From Planctomycetota bacterium (GTDB lineage Bacteria > Planctomycetota > MHYJ01 > JACQXL01), in assembly GCA_016208805.1 (NCBI GenBank), contig JACQXL010000155.1, positions 1 to 42,758 on the forward strand: DNA of 42,758 nucleotides, given 5' to 3'. The notes beneath the pieces are model-generated. The model was not told the origin of the DNA. It searched no databases and saw nothing but the letters and a program-made list of their open reading frames with translations. A program made the position numbers and the translations under genes. Positions 14,684 to 22,882 of this stretch are shown one piece after another; position 1 is the first letter of the stretch; each line of letters starts with the position of its first letter.

Positions 14684-14760
14684 AACCGATTATCGTTGAC
14701 CACAAGGATAAGAATGTTAGAATTGTGGGGAAAGTGGAGCGGGTAATTAAAAATGTATAG
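14680..14760 (+). CDS. 26-residue mini-ORF coupled to methyltransferase
   Basis: ATG 14680 overlaps the previous stop and its own TAG at 14758 overlaps the methyltransferase ATG at 14753. The peptide is Lys/Val-rich (M-K-P-I-I-V-D-H-K-D-K-N-V) with no known domain. The tight stop-start overlaps on both sides favour real translation, at least for coupling. It could equally be a degenerate part of the upstream truncated gene. Confidence 0.35.
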   Translation: MKPIIVDHKDKNVRIVGKVERVIKNV

Positions 14761-15751
14761 TAAAGCAGTCAAATATAAGAAGAAGACAAAAAAGAGACCC
14801 CAAATGGTACGAGAATTACAAGCCGAATATCAAGTTGCTACGTTGCCCATGGAAGAAAATCAGTTAGGACCAGTTATAAATAAAATTATCTGCGGTGATT
14901 CAGGGGAACTACTAAGGAAATTACCGAGTAATTTCGTTCATTTAATTATAACAAGTCCTCCTTATTTTGGTTGCAGGAGTTATGGCAATGAAACATTAGG
15001 CAGAGAAGAATCGCCTTTGGACTATGTTAATAATTTATTGAGATTTACTATTGAATTAAAAAGAGTCTTGCATAAAGAAGGATCTTTTTACTTGAATATC
15101 GGCGATGTTTATTTTGGAACCAAAGGGTTTATTAGAAATAAAGGAAGATACGCAAGAAAAACAGATATCCATTACAAAGAACATAAAATAATAAAACCTG
15201 ATGGTAAATATCTTCAATATAAGCAACTTTTAATGCTCCCCGAAAGAGTTGCCATGGGAATGCAAGAACAAGGATGGGTTTTACGCAATAAAATAATCTG
15301 GGAAAAACCTAATCCCGTGCCTTCTTACTCTCCTGATAGACGGTATCCTGTTTATGAACATATTTTTCATTTTGTAAAATCCAGAAGATATTACTTTGAT
15401 TTAGAAATTGCCAAAAAATTAAACAACCATAGAGACATTTACCGAAATGGTATTGAACCGTTCAAGGAACATCAGGCATCATACCCTGTTTCTCTTATAA
15501 AACCTTTAATTCTAACCACTTCAAAAGAGAATGATATTGTGTTAGACCCTTTTATGGGTAGTGGCACTACGGCAGTCGCTGCGATACTTAATAATCGCCG
15601 TTTTATCGGACTTGAAATTAATCAGGGGTTTTGCAAGATAGCCGAAGAAAGAATCAAAGAAACACAATCTTTGATAAATAACCGTTTACACCTTCAGGAT
15701 AAGCAATTAAATTGGAGTAAATCTTATGACGAAAAACAGATTATTTTCTAA
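14753..15751 (+). CDS. DNA methyltransferase, beta-class N4-cytosine/N6-adenine type
   Basis: 332 residues. Motif IV is T-S-P-P-Y (about residues 67-71) and comes before motif I D-P-F-M-G-S-G-T-T (about 265-273), the beta-class order. SPPY is more usual in N4-cytosine than in N6-adenine enzymes. Between them are I-I-W-E-K-P-N-P-V-P-S and the V-Y-E-H-I-F-H-F segment. It transfers a methyl group from S-adenosylmethionine to DNA. The true start may be Met18 or Met33. GC content is clearly lower than in flanking housekeeping genes. It overlaps the next gene by 26 bases, the usual tight pairing of methylase and nuclease. Confidence 0.88.
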   Translation: MYSKAVKYKKKTKKRPQMVRELQAEYQVATLPMEENQLGPVINKIICGDSGELLRKLPSNFVHLIITSPPYFGCRSYGNETLGREESPLDYVNNLLRFTIELKRVLHKEGSFYLNIGDVYFGTKGFIRNKGRYARKTDIHYKEHKIIKPDGKYLQYKQLLMLPERVAMGMQEQGWVLRNKIIWEKPNPVPSYSPDRRYPVYEHIFHFVKSRRYYFDLEIAKKLNNHRDIYRNGIEPFKEHQASYPVSLIKPLILTTSKENDIVLDPFMGSGTTAVAAILNNRRFIGLEINQGFCKIAEERIKETQSLINNRLHLQDKQLNWSKSYDEKQIIF

Positions 15752-16886
15752 TAGCGATTATGTCAATTACTTAAAAGCGATTTGTTCGTTATCTAGATTA
15801 TTTACGGAGTCAAATATTCCTTATTTATATTATAGGGTTGCCGAGAATATATTTTGCAAGGCATTTGGTGCGGAAAATTTATCAAGAGATAATTTAGCAT
15901 ATGATGCGCGTGTAGGCGAGATAGGCATTGGAGTAAAGACATTTATTGATAAAGGAACGAATCCAGAAAAAATTACAGAGTTTAATGTATTTAGTAACCA
16001 ATTAAGGCGGTTGAATGGTAATGACCTTGCGGTTAAATTAGCGGAATTAAGAAATGAAAGGATTGACTTTGCAAATAGAACCTATGGAATTAAATCGGCT
16101 GTTTATCATTGTATCGCGCGAAAAGAAAAGTCATTAAGAATTTTTGAGACAGATTATGACTTAATTGATATCCCTAATATTAAAAAGACAAAATCCCGTG
16201 AAGCAAGTATTTTATTTGAGGATGGAAAAAATGAATATTCTTTTAACTTCTCCAAAACCACTTTATTTAAGAAATTTTATACTCCTCGTAATGCACTAAT
16301 AGTTGACATTGAAATATTAAACGACCCTTTAGCGCTTGTTTTACAATTATTTAATCAGCAAATTACGAAGCTATTAAAACGTAAAATAAAAGGAGTTAAT
16401 TTTGTAATTTTACCGTTGTACTCTTTAAGGGAAAGTAAAATTGGTCATAAAGTTGTTTCTGCGAAAAGTGGTCTAAATCAATGGAATGCGGGAGGTAGGC
16501 CAAGAGATACGGGAGAGGTTTATATTCCTGTGCCTAAGACCATTCACAATAAATTCCCAAGATTTTTCCCGAGTAGAGAAACGCCGTTTAACTTACATCT
16601 GCCTACCAGCGAAGTACTAAATGCGAAACTCTGTCAGGAAAACTCAAAAGCATTAATGACTAATCCTAATAATGCGCTTTCAGATTGGTTGTTAAGAAAA
16701 GTTTTGAAACTTAAAGACGGTGAATTACTTACCTATGAGCGGCTACGTTTATTAGGAATAGATAGCGTTAGAATTACTAAGATAAATGACCAGAATTTTA
16801 AGATTGATTTTACCAAAATTAACAGTTTTGATGACTTTGTAGAAGACAAAGACGAAACCGAGGAGATATATTATGACTTCAGATAA
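15726..16886 (+). CDS. Type II restriction endonuclease-like protein
   Basis: 386 residues. An N-terminal segment Y-D-A-R-V-G-E-I-G-I-G-V-K-T-F (residues 59-73) resembles a PD-(D/E)XK nuclease core, with Asp60, Glu65 and Lys71 as candidates. The C-terminal 110 residues (G-R-P-R-D-T-G-E-V-Y-I-P-V-P, then S-K-A-L-M-T-N-P-N and W-L-L-R-K) resemble the DNA-recognition module of NgoFVII-type restriction enzymes. The gene starts inside the methyltransferase gene. I infer that it cuts the site its neighbour methylates; the target sequence cannot be read. AT-rich, with codon use unlike the housekeeping genes. Confidence 0.62.
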   Translation: MTKNRLFSNSDYVNYLKAICSLSRLFTESNIPYLYYRVAENIFCKAFGAENLSRDNLAYDARVGEIGIGVKTFIDKGTNPEKITEFNVFSNQLRRLNGNDLAVKLAELRNERIDFANRTYGIKSAVYHCIARKEKSLRIFETDYDLIDIPNIKKTKSREASILFEDGKNEYSFNFSKTTLFKKFYTPRNALIVDIEILNDPLALVLQLFNQQITKLLKRKIKGVNFVILPLYSLRESKIGHKVVSAKSGLNQWNAGGRPRDTGEVYIPVPKTIHNKFPRFFPSRETPFNLHLPTSEVLNAKLCQENSKALMTNPNNALSDWLLRKVLKLKDGELLTYERLRLLGIDSVRITKINDQNFKIDFTKINSFDDFVEDKDETEEIYYDFR

Positions 16887-17943
16887 CAAACCACTTGAGG
16901 AGTTACCGACTCCTCGTTACTCAAAAGAAGAATGCGAAAAGATTGTCCAATATCTTATGAGCGTTAAGAGTGATTTAATTCGGGGATTCCTCGCAAGTCA
17001 TAATATCCTTGTTTCAGGAAAAAAACAGGAACTCCGTGAACGTGTAGAACAATGTCTCAAGGATGAGGAATTAGAGTATAAGGACTTGGTGAATTTTATA
17101 GACACGGTTGCGCCCTGTGGTAAGCAACATATCATTCTTTACGAAGGGCCGGAGTCGCAAGCGAAAAAGTGGAAGACAGACGGATATGTTAATAAGGTGT
17201 TAAAAGAAAAAGGGCTTTCAGAATACTTAAACGCCCGGCTGCCCCTGATACTGCCGGAGGTTCTGACTATTTCCTCAATCACCTATAAACCGGGCGAGGA
17301 ATTGAAGGTCTATGCCGTGGAGCGGCGCGATGATACCGACCGAAGAGAAGACCTTGATAAGGAAGAAACAATAGGCAATGAAAAGATTGAGTTCAGGGCG
17401 TATGCGCCCCAGGTCACTCGCGGTGTTGTTATTTTCACCTGGGATTTTCTTGGCAATACTGCGATGCTCCAGATTTCGCAACTGCCCAGCGGCTCGGCAT
17501 ACGAAGGAAAAGAGGAGAAATTTGCCGGGTTGATTAACGGCTGTTTAGATATGAACCAATTTGAGAAGATAGACATAAGGAGGGCTGTTAAAAAACTCAA
17601 TCAACTGGAGGCGGAAGACAAGCCGGAGGCGCGCTCGCACAGCATCGGCTATCACTCTCCCGGCGGCAGGAAACTTGATATCAAGAGCCCCTCATTGAGC
17701 CAGTCAGTTTTAGGCGAGAGTGCCTGGGACCACGGCTTAGGCGAGATACGAAAAGGGTCAATCGGGCACAGCGGCAACTTTTACTGGCTTGAGTCTTCCC
17801 AAAGCCCGGTTGACCATAACCCGCTTGAAGGAGAAGTCCATACTATCATTGTTGGCAGTAAAAGTCGGATAAATTTCACCACGCCCAATAGAAAAGAAGA
17901 TATAGAGTATGTTCTTTCCAGAGTGCGAGCGCTTAGCAAGTAG
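16873..17943 (+). CDS. SAP-like domain protein of the restriction island, function unknown
   Basis: 356 residues; the ATG overlaps the nuclease stop by 14 bases. Residues 25-70 (K-S-D-L-I-R-G-F-L-A-S-H-N-I-L-V-S-G-K-K-Q-E-L-R-E-R-V) look like a SAP-type DNA-binding helix pair. The middle is mixed alpha/beta with V-V-I-F-T-W-D-F-L-G, and the end is glycine/serine-rich with H-S-P-G-G-R and I-I-V-G-S-K-S-R-I. I do not recognise the rest. From about 17225 onward the base composition becomes more GC-rich than in the first third, which suggests a composite origin. Conserved overlap with the nuclease gene suggests a role in the same system. Confidence 0.6.
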   Translation: MTSDNKPLEELPTPRYSKEECEKIVQYLMSVKSDLIRGFLASHNILVSGKKQELRERVEQCLKDEELEYKDLVNFIDTVAPCGKQHIILYEGPESQAKKWKTDGYVNKVLKEKGLSEYLNARLPLILPEVLTISSITYKPGEELKVYAVERRDDTDRREDLDKEETIGNEKIEFRAYAPQVTRGVVIFTWDFLGNTAMLQISQLPSGSAYEGKEEKFAGLINGCLDMNQFEKIDIRRAVKKLNQLEAEDKPEARSHSIGYHSPGGRKLDIKSPSLSQSVLGESAWDHGLGEIRKGSIGHSGNFYWLESSQSPVDHNPLEGEVHTIIVGSKSRINFTTPNRKEDIEYVLSRVRALSK

Positions 17944-18880
17944 ACATCCTGACTTGAAAGATATAATTATCCGGATAGACGAATTATTGTCATCCTGCGG
18001 GCATTCGTCTGTTTTTAATCCGGATGACATCGCCAGTTTATTCGGGGAAAGGGAAAGCCGTATCCGAGGTGTCTTTGAGGGTCTGGTAAAAACGGGTTTA
18101 GTCCAAGAGGTAAAATATTTGGAATGTCCTGAATGCGAGACCCTGCTGGAGATTGCGTCTCGTGAAAAAGCCATAGAGAAAGAAGAAGATTTTGAATGCA
18201 CGCAATGCCAGAAAGACCTTTCCGGCTTGGCTCTTACTGAAACTACGAGGTATAGATTAAATCCGGCAATTAAAAATGTCCGGATAAGTCAACCAGTCCA
18301 ACAGTCCGCTCCAAAAACAGAACCTTCCCCCAAAATATATTCTTATGTTATTACCGAGAATGACCGCCAAGACCTGACGCAAGAACTGTATAAGAATTTT
18401 ATTGGCGATGTTGAGAAGAATCATTCTTACGATATGTTTATTGACGGCGTCAGAGATAATCGTCCCTGTTATAAAAAAGATAAAAACGGAAAAATAAAAA
18501 AGAGTAATCTTACTATAATAGGATTTGCAATTACCCGGGAATATATTGAAACTGGTAAAGCAATGCTTCCGGGCGCTACAGAATCAATCAAGCAATATAA
18601 TAAAGCCGCAAAAGAAGCAAAAGAAGCCCGTGGCGGGCGACTTGACAAGGAGAAAATTGGCGATGGCACAGCGCTGGATTATTTGGAAGATGCCCGCCGT
18701 AAGGTGGACATTAATCTTGGGCAAGGTAAGGGGTTTCGTGCATTTAAGCGCGGCAAAGAAATAAGCATATCTACCGCGTCCGACATCTTCCAGTTCAAGC
18801 CGCCACCAGACCTAAAATATGCTCTTATCTGCCCTGCCGAATCTCTCTCATCTACTCCATTGGCTACGGATAAAAAATAA
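17909..18880 (+). CDS. Winged-helix/zinc-ribbon protein of the restriction island, function unknown
   Basis: 323 residues; overlaps the preceding gene by 35 bases. Residues 35-70 look like a winged helix (D-D-I-A-S-L-F-G, then V-F-E-G-L-V-K-T-G-L-V). They are followed by a zinc ribbon made of C-P-E-C (about 73-76) and C-T-Q-C (about 97-100). The region from residue 145 to the end is an unrecognised alpha/beta domain with G-D-G-T-A-L-D-Y-L-E and lysine-rich loops. DNA binding is likely. It ends the overlapping gene chain, so it is probably the last gene of the operon. It may be a specificity factor, effector or regulator. Confidence 0.6.
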   Translation: MFFPECERLASRHPDLKDIIIRIDELLSSCGHSSVFNPDDIASLFGERESRIRGVFEGLVKTGLVQEVKYLECPECETLLEIASREKAIEKEEDFECTQCQKDLSGLALTETTRYRLNPAIKNVRISQPVQQSAPKTEPSPKIYSYVITENDRQDLTQELYKNFIGDVEKNHSYDMFIDGVRDNRPCYKKDKNGKIKKSNLTIIGFAITREYIETGKAMLPGATESIKQYNKAAKEAKEARGGRLDKEKIGDGTALDYLEDARRKVDINLGQGKGFRAFKRGKEISISTASDIFQFKPPPDLKYALICPAESLSSTPLATDKK

Positions 18881-19018
18881 AAGACCCCTCTTTCCCATTA
18901 CCGGTTAGATAATAAATTTCCTGTCAAAATCCTCTGGTCATCCCCTCATTTTCCCCTCGTCTTTGTGTAATATATGGTTAGGGAACACATAAGGTGTTTC
19001 TGGAAGGAGTATATTACT

Positions 19019-19591
19019 ATGATAGATGAAAAATGCTATGCGAAATGCTTCAGCGCAAAGGATTTTGAGAAACTGCTCAGACACGGGGAAACCAATGATA
19101 TGGAATGGTTCAGACCTGTCTTTGGATTGCTTCAGAATAAGATAGGATGGTTAAGACAGGAGCAATTCTCTAAACCCGGCGGTATTGTGGAGAGTATCGT
19201 TGCATTCCAAGGATTAAAGGAACTGAATATCAGGAATGAAGTTACAGATAAATTAGTGAAGATATTCAGACGCAACCCGGCAATCAGGGAAGGTATGATA
19301 TCATATCTGTTTCTATTGATGATACCGCCACTGAAGAATATCGGCTGTCATTATTGTGAAACAATTATGCCGGTCTATGACCCTTTTTCTGAGGCGTATT
19401 TTGGGGATTATAAGGCAATAGCCAAGGGTAAATTTAAGAAAGGTGACATCATACTGGCAAGTATTATCCGCCGTGTCAGGGCGCATCTCTTTCGTTTATC
19501 CCAAAGGGAAAGCAAACTCAACCGATTCAGAAGTAGTATATCAATAGAAGAGATTGAACAAAGTCTTGATAAGGATGATGATTGGGAATAA
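19019..19591 (+). CDS. Hypothetical protein
   Basis: 190 residues from the ATG at 19019, chosen because GGAAGGAGT lies nine bases upstream; an earlier ATG at 18974 has no such site. It is mostly helical with acidic and basic patches, a C-H-Y-C pair near the middle and a C-terminal segment I-S-I-E-E-I-E-Q-S-L-D-K-D-D-D-W. I recognise no family. It lies between the restriction island and a phage-like cassette and has its own ribosome-binding site, so it is probably separate from the overlapping operon. Confidence 0.6.
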   Translation: MIDEKCYAKCFSAKDFEKLLRHGETNDMEWFRPVFGLLQNKIGWLRQEQFSKPGGIVESIVAFQGLKELNIRNEVTDKLVKIFRRNPAIREGMISYLFLLMIPPLKNIGCHYCETIMPVYDPFSEAYFGDYKAIAKGKFKKGDIILASIIRRVRAHLFRLSQRESKLNRFRSSISIEEIEQSLDKDDDWE

Positions 19592-19635
19592 TAGCCACAG
19601 ATAAAAAATAACCTGTGGCAAGAAAGGACAAACTT

Positions 19636-19728
19636 ATGTTTAAGTCAATGTCCGGTTTCTGGCGGAAGGTTGTTAAGGCGATAATTGAAATCGTCTTGGA
19701 CCTGCTCCAGAAAAGGAACCACAGATGA
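19636..19728 (+). CDS. Possible 30-residue amphipathic peptide
   Basis: ATG 19636 to TGA 19728, preceded by AAAGGAC. The peptide (M-F-K-S-M-S-G-F-W-R-K-V-V-K-A-I-I-E-I-V) forms a basic, hydrophobic helix. Its last residues and stop come from an AACCACAGATGA dispersed repeat. It could be a small membrane peptide or chance; no homology is recognised. Confidence 0.25.
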   Translation: MFKSMSGFWRKVVKAIIEIVLDLLQKRNHR

Positions 19729-19788
19729 ACACGAGCCACAGATTACACAGATTCGCTTTGTGGACTTTGTGGTGAAAACAACCACAGT

Positions 19789-19858
19789 CCGGTCGGGGCT
19801 GTCTACAGGTGCCACCCCGAAACAACATCGGGGAGCAAGGCACAGACAGCCCCTCCGG
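19789..19858. repeat. Nested 70-bp palindrome
   Basis: Three concentric stems: GGGGCTGTCT (19795-19804) with AGACAGCCCC (19844-19853), GTGCC with GGCAC (19809-19813, 19839-19843), and CCCCGA with TCGGGG (19815-19820, 19828-19833), with outer CCGG pairs. It should fold into a long hairpin in RNA or a cruciform in DNA. It occupies the spacer before the phage-like genes. Confidence 0.7.
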
Positions 19859-19871
19859 CTGTTTATATAAA

Positions 19872-19931
19872 CAACGGAATTTAACCGATTGAACAGATTT
19901 TCCGTTCAATCCTGCTTAATCCTGTTGTTAG
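19872..19931. repeat. AACAAC-GGAATTTAA palindrome (R4, intergenic copy)
   Basis: Arms beginning AACAACGGAATTTAA and ending TTAATCCTGTTGTTAG. It is the intergenic counterpart of the repeat inserted in purC (11285-11343). Confidence 0.65.
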
Positions 19932-19944
19932 AAAGGAAACGAAA

Positions 19945-20736
19945 ATGATACACACTAAAATACTGGTTCCGGTTGCGCCGTCCGTGACGCCGCACCCGGA
20001 TATGTCCACCAAGCGCGTGGAGACGCTCAAGAATGATGCGGAGATTATCAATGACCGGCGTAAGGCCCGTGTGCCGGACGAGGGCACCTATGCCCAGTTG
20101 ATTTCTCCGGCGGCGGATAAGTTTAAGGAACGGGTTAACTTCCCGACCCCGACCCAGGGAGACCGTAACGCCGATGACATCTACACGATGCAACGTTCCA
20201 AAATCACCAGGGCCTACACCAAATATAACGATGGCCTTGACTATGCCTTTGAGGAGGTGGATGGAGTCGTTGCCAAACGGTTTAAGGACAAGGTTGACGC
20301 CTCGCAGTCCAACTGGGACGAAGAGGCGGCCAAAGGGACTTTACGATTTACCGGCTCACGCGCCAGAGGCCGTCAGGTTGCATCCGTGATGGGTTACTGG
20401 CTGACCGGCGACCAGCAGGCGCTTCAGCGACTGCCGGAAGGCTCCATTGTTGTGGCCGGCGGTCCTTATGACATCGCCCTGGCAGACCTTAAGGCAACCT
20501 TAAGGACGTCTATGACCCAAATCCTCGTCCAGACCGGGATAATTATCTCGGAGTCGGGCTATCACCCGGATATGTTCACCCGGCATAACACTAGAATTAA
20601 GAATATGCTGGAGAAACTGTCCGACCCGCTCAAGGCCGCGGCCTGGGTAACAACCAGAATAGCGGATAAGTCCTACTGCGTCTGGTTCGTGGAGGACGGG
20701 CAACTGAAACTGGAGACACAGATTTATACGGCGTAG
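19945..20736 (+). CDS. Hypothetical protein of phage-like cassette
   Basis: 263 residues; the ATG is preceded by GAAAGGAAACG. The first half is charged and helical, and the second half is more beta-rich with G-S-I-V-V-A-G-G-P-Y-D-I. No family is recognised. The GC-rich codon use resembles the host more than the restriction island does. It lies two genes upstream of a tail-fibre-like protein, so a structural or host-attachment role is possible, but that is inference from position alone. Confidence 0.55.
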   Translation: MIHTKILVPVAPSVTPHPDMSTKRVETLKNDAEIINDRRKARVPDEGTYAQLISPAADKFKERVNFPTPTQGDRNADDIYTMQRSKITRAYTKYNDGLDYAFEEVDGVVAKRFKDKVDASQSNWDEEAAKGTLRFTGSRARGRQVASVMGYWLTGDQQALQRLPEGSIVVAGGPYDIALADLKATLRTSMTQILVQTGIIISESGYHPDMFTRHNTRIKNMLEKLSDPLKAAAWVTTRIADKSYCVWFVEDGQLKLETQIYTA

Positions 20737-20743
20737 CGTGAAA

Positions 20744-20800
20744 CCACAGATAAACACAGATGGACACGGATTAATCTCTGTGTCCTCTGTGCCTCTGTGG
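20744..20800. repeat. CCACAG...CTGTGG inverted repeat
   Basis: CCACAGATAAACACAGA on the left is mirrored by TCTGTG, CTCTGTG and CTCTGTGG on the right, with ATTAAT near the centre. Pieces of the same repeat appear at about 541-575 and 19725-19775, and in the signal-peptide codons of the PHP protein (6039-6067). Confidence 0.65.
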
Positions 20801-20817
20801 ATAATGGAGATAAGACA

Positions 20818-21036
20818 ATGAAGCAATGCGAAGCATTAACCAAGAAAGGTAAACGGTGTAAAAACCCGGCTTTCTATCTGGATGAAGAAACCAAATTGTA
20901 TGTATGTCCCGATCATAAGTTCGGGAATGCGAAAGGAGTGAATCATTATGGCAAGGACTTTGTACGACCGACTCAACGAAATCAAAACCAAGCACTTAAA
21001 CCCGCAATCGGTTACGGGCGAAAAAGTCGCGCTTAA
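20818..21036 (+). CDS. Small Cys/His-rich protein (DUF5763-like)
   Basis: 72 residues from the ATG at 20818, with GGAG eight bases upstream. The first 40 residues, M-K-Q-C-E-A-L-T-K-K-G-K-R-C-K-N-P-A and then C-P-D-H, form a C-x9-C...C-x2-H pattern likely to bind zinc. It resembles the short DUF5763-type proteins. The last third is translated in the leader and start of the next gene, with an 89-base overlap, and may not be conserved. Confidence 0.55.
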   Translation: MKQCEALTKKGKRCKNPAFYLDEETKLYVCPDHKFGNAKGVNHYGKDFVRPTQRNQNQALKPAIGYGRKSRA

Positions 21037-22045
21037 CGCGATAGAGGAAAAGCATATCAAGGATAACTCGGTCACCAGGCGCAAGATTGTTGACGGCGTC
21101 ATCGGCAAGGACGAGATAGCGGACGGCTCGGTTGTTACCAGCAAACTGGCCGGCAGTGCCGTAACCACGGACAAGATAGCGGATACGGTGATTAGCACGG
21201 CCAAACTGCAGGATGGCAGTGTTACCGCGCCCAAGATTGCATCCGGCGCAATCACCACGGATAAGATTGCTAACGGCGCGATTACCAGGGACAAGGTGGC
21301 CGACCGTTCAGTTGGAACCGATGATTTGGTGGATGGCGCTGTGACCAATCCCAAGATTGCGACCAATGCGGTAACGCAAGGAAAAATTGCGCCAAATTCT
21401 ATAGGTGGTAGCGAGTTGATAGACGGCGCAGTTGCCGAGCGGGAACTATCTTCAGCCGCAGTAACACCGGTTAAACTATCCGCCATTGATGCGCCCGCAG
21501 ACGGCGAGGTGCCCGCCTATAATCAGGCACAGGCAAAGTTTGAGTGGAAACCGGCCGCTGGTGTGAGCCGACCATTAGTCCCGCCAATCGCCACTGCAGA
21601 AATAGGAGACGCCCAGGTGACACCGGCGAAACTCTCATTTACTCCGGTCAGCAGACCGCTTGTCCCGCCGGCTACCCCTGCTGAGATGGAAGACAGATTC
21701 TCCATCGCCCTGAACGTCCTGGTGTTTTCTAATCTCACTAATGCCTCAGTGCCGAATACCGAGATAGACGTTTCGGGATACGTGCCACCGGATACGAGAT
21801 ACGCGATATGCGTTATGACGCACGCGGGCGCCAGTACGATACTCTACGGCTACAAGGCCCAGTTTTATACCAAGCCGACCGTTGACCCGGCCCCGCTGTA
21901 TCGGTTAGACACGGCGGCTAAGGACTTCACCAATTACCTGACGGTGTTAGTTCCGTTGGACGCGAACAGACGTTTTGTAACATCAGTATACCGTGACGGT
22001 GTAACTACTACTGCAGAATTATACTTGATGGGGTATGTCAGGTAA
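20948..22045 (+). CDS. Repeat-built tail-fibre-like protein
   Basis: 365 residues with AAAGGAG before the ATG. Residues 15-175 are about fifteen imperfect copies of a ten-residue unit (D-G-S-V-T-T-x-K-I-A type), which suggests a beta-solenoid or trimeric fibre shaft. A Pro-rich middle repeats S-R-P-L-V-P-P twice. The C-terminal 110 residues look like a globular tip ending V-Y-R-D-G-V-T-T-T-A-E-L-Y-L-M-G-Y. There is no signal peptide, so export in a phage-like particle or by another route is possible. An orphan copy of the last 24 codons lies downstream at 22137-22211. Confidence 0.68.
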   Translation: MARTLYDRLNEIKTKHLNPQSVTGEKVALNAIEEKHIKDNSVTRRKIVDGVIGKDEIADGSVVTSKLAGSAVTTDKIADTVISTAKLQDGSVTAPKIASGAITTDKIANGAITRDKVADRSVGTDDLVDGAVTNPKIATNAVTQGKIAPNSIGGSELIDGAVAERELSSAAVTPVKLSAIDAPADGEVPAYNQAQAKFEWKPAAGVSRPLVPPIATAEIGDAQVTPAKLSFTPVSRPLVPPATPAEMEDRFSIALNVLVFSNLTNASVPNTEIDVSGYVPPDTRYAICVMTHAGASTILYGYKAQFYTKPTVDPAPLYRLDTAAKDFTNYLTVLVPLDANRRFVTSVYRDGVTTTAELYLMGYVR

Positions 22046-22136
22046 CTCAGCCCCGCACATAATAAGTTATGTACGGGGTCTAAGACCCAGTAACGCTCTC
22101 CCGACATTCGTCGGGATTGCTAACTGGCTCTAAGAG

Positions 22137-22211
22137 AAGTTTGTGACCAGCGTTTACAGGGATGGGGTGACCACGGCCGCAGAGTTGTATCTAATGGGCT
22201 ATATCAGGTAG
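22137..22211 (+). pseudogene. Orphan C-terminal end of a second tail-fibre-like gene
   Basis: Twenty-four codons plus TAG encode F-V-T-S-V-Y-R-D-G-V-T-T-A-A-E-L-Y-L-M-G-Y-I-R. Over the last 23 residues this differs from the end of the full gene at two positions, but many third codon positions differ. No start or upstream domain remains. It is the tail of a diverged paralogue rather than a fresh duplication. Confidence 0.85.
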
Positions 22212-22215
22212 GTAA

Positions 22216-22278
22216 GGAAAAATGGAAAAAGTGGGAAAAGGGGAAATTACCATTTTTCCTTCTTTCCCCTTTTTCCTT
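22216..22278. repeat. GGAAAAATGG...CCATTTTTCC hairpin with polypurine arms
   Basis: GGAAAAATGG (22216-22225) pairs with CCATTTTTCC (22250-22259), and GGGAAAAGGGG overlaps a second pairing with CCCCTTTTTCC. It follows the orphan fibre end and could terminate transcription from either side. The EamA gene converges on it. Confidence 0.55.
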
Positions 22279-22326
22279 TCGTGTTTTCGTGGTATGGTTC
22301 TTGGTGCCTTTGTGGTGAAGCCAACT

Positions 22327-22755
22327 CTAAGTCGGATGGACCAGCCAGATGCCGGCGATAATCAGGATGGTGCCGATGACGCGCATCAATGTGACCTGCT
22401 CGCCCAGTATCAGCACGCCCAGGATGACCGTGACCAGCGGATAGGTGGCCGTGACCGGCACGACCTTGGAGGTGGCTCCGAGTTTCAGCGCCGCGAAGTA
22501 GGTGAGCATGGCCAGCAGTCCGGCCGTGACGCCGGTGAATGCGAATAGCAGCATCGTTCGGGGCGAGGTGTTGAGCACTTCCTTGATTTTACCGGTGGCC
22601 AGCACCGCGATGACCAGTATGAACGTCACGGTCATATTCCGGAAGATGAGCCCGATGAACGGTTCGGCGCCCTGGAGAGCGCGCTTTTCTATTATCGGCG
22701 TGACACCCCACAGCAGGGCCGTCAGAATTAGGAGTAAAATGATATTAGACTGCAT
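22327..22755 (-). CDS. EamA-family transporter, single four-helix domain
   Basis: 142 residues from the ATG at 22755. Four hydrophobic helices, with the first-helix pattern L-L-W-G-V-T-P-I-I-E-K and the last helix I-G-T-I-L-I-I-A-G-I-W-L-V typical of EamA (drug/metabolite transporter) domains. Most family members have two such domains; this one has one and would have to dimerise, as small multidrug-resistance proteins do. Substrate unknown. A TATAAGGAA palindrome lies just upstream. Confidence 0.82.
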   Translation of the reverse strand: MQSNIILLLILTALLWGVTPIIEKRALQGAEPFIGLIFRNMTVTFILVIAVLATGKIKEVLNTSPRTMLLFAFTGVTAGLLAMLTYFAALKLGATSKVVPVTATYPLVTVILGVLILGEQVTLMRVIGTILIIAGIWLVHPT

Positions 22756-22766
22756 TGTTAAACGAA

Positions 22767-22820
22767 TATAAGGAGACCATGAAACCATGATAATTTTCTT
22801 GGTTTCCTGGCTTCCTTATA
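22767..22820. repeat. TATAAGGA...TCCTTATA inverted repeat, copy 2
   Basis: Same family as 7934-7987, with arms starting TATAAGGAGACCATGAAACC. It sits upstream of the EamA gene and downstream of acsB. Confidence 0.65.
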
Positions 22821-22882
22821 AAGGGTCTACATAAGCGGCGGCCCGCCTACGCTATGGCTTCGGCGAGGCAATTATATAAAAT

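Noticed and set aside
20174..20389. Alternative-frame proteins inside the phage-like genes
   Set aside because: These are shadows of the longer GC-rich frame and have no start signals or recognisable domains.
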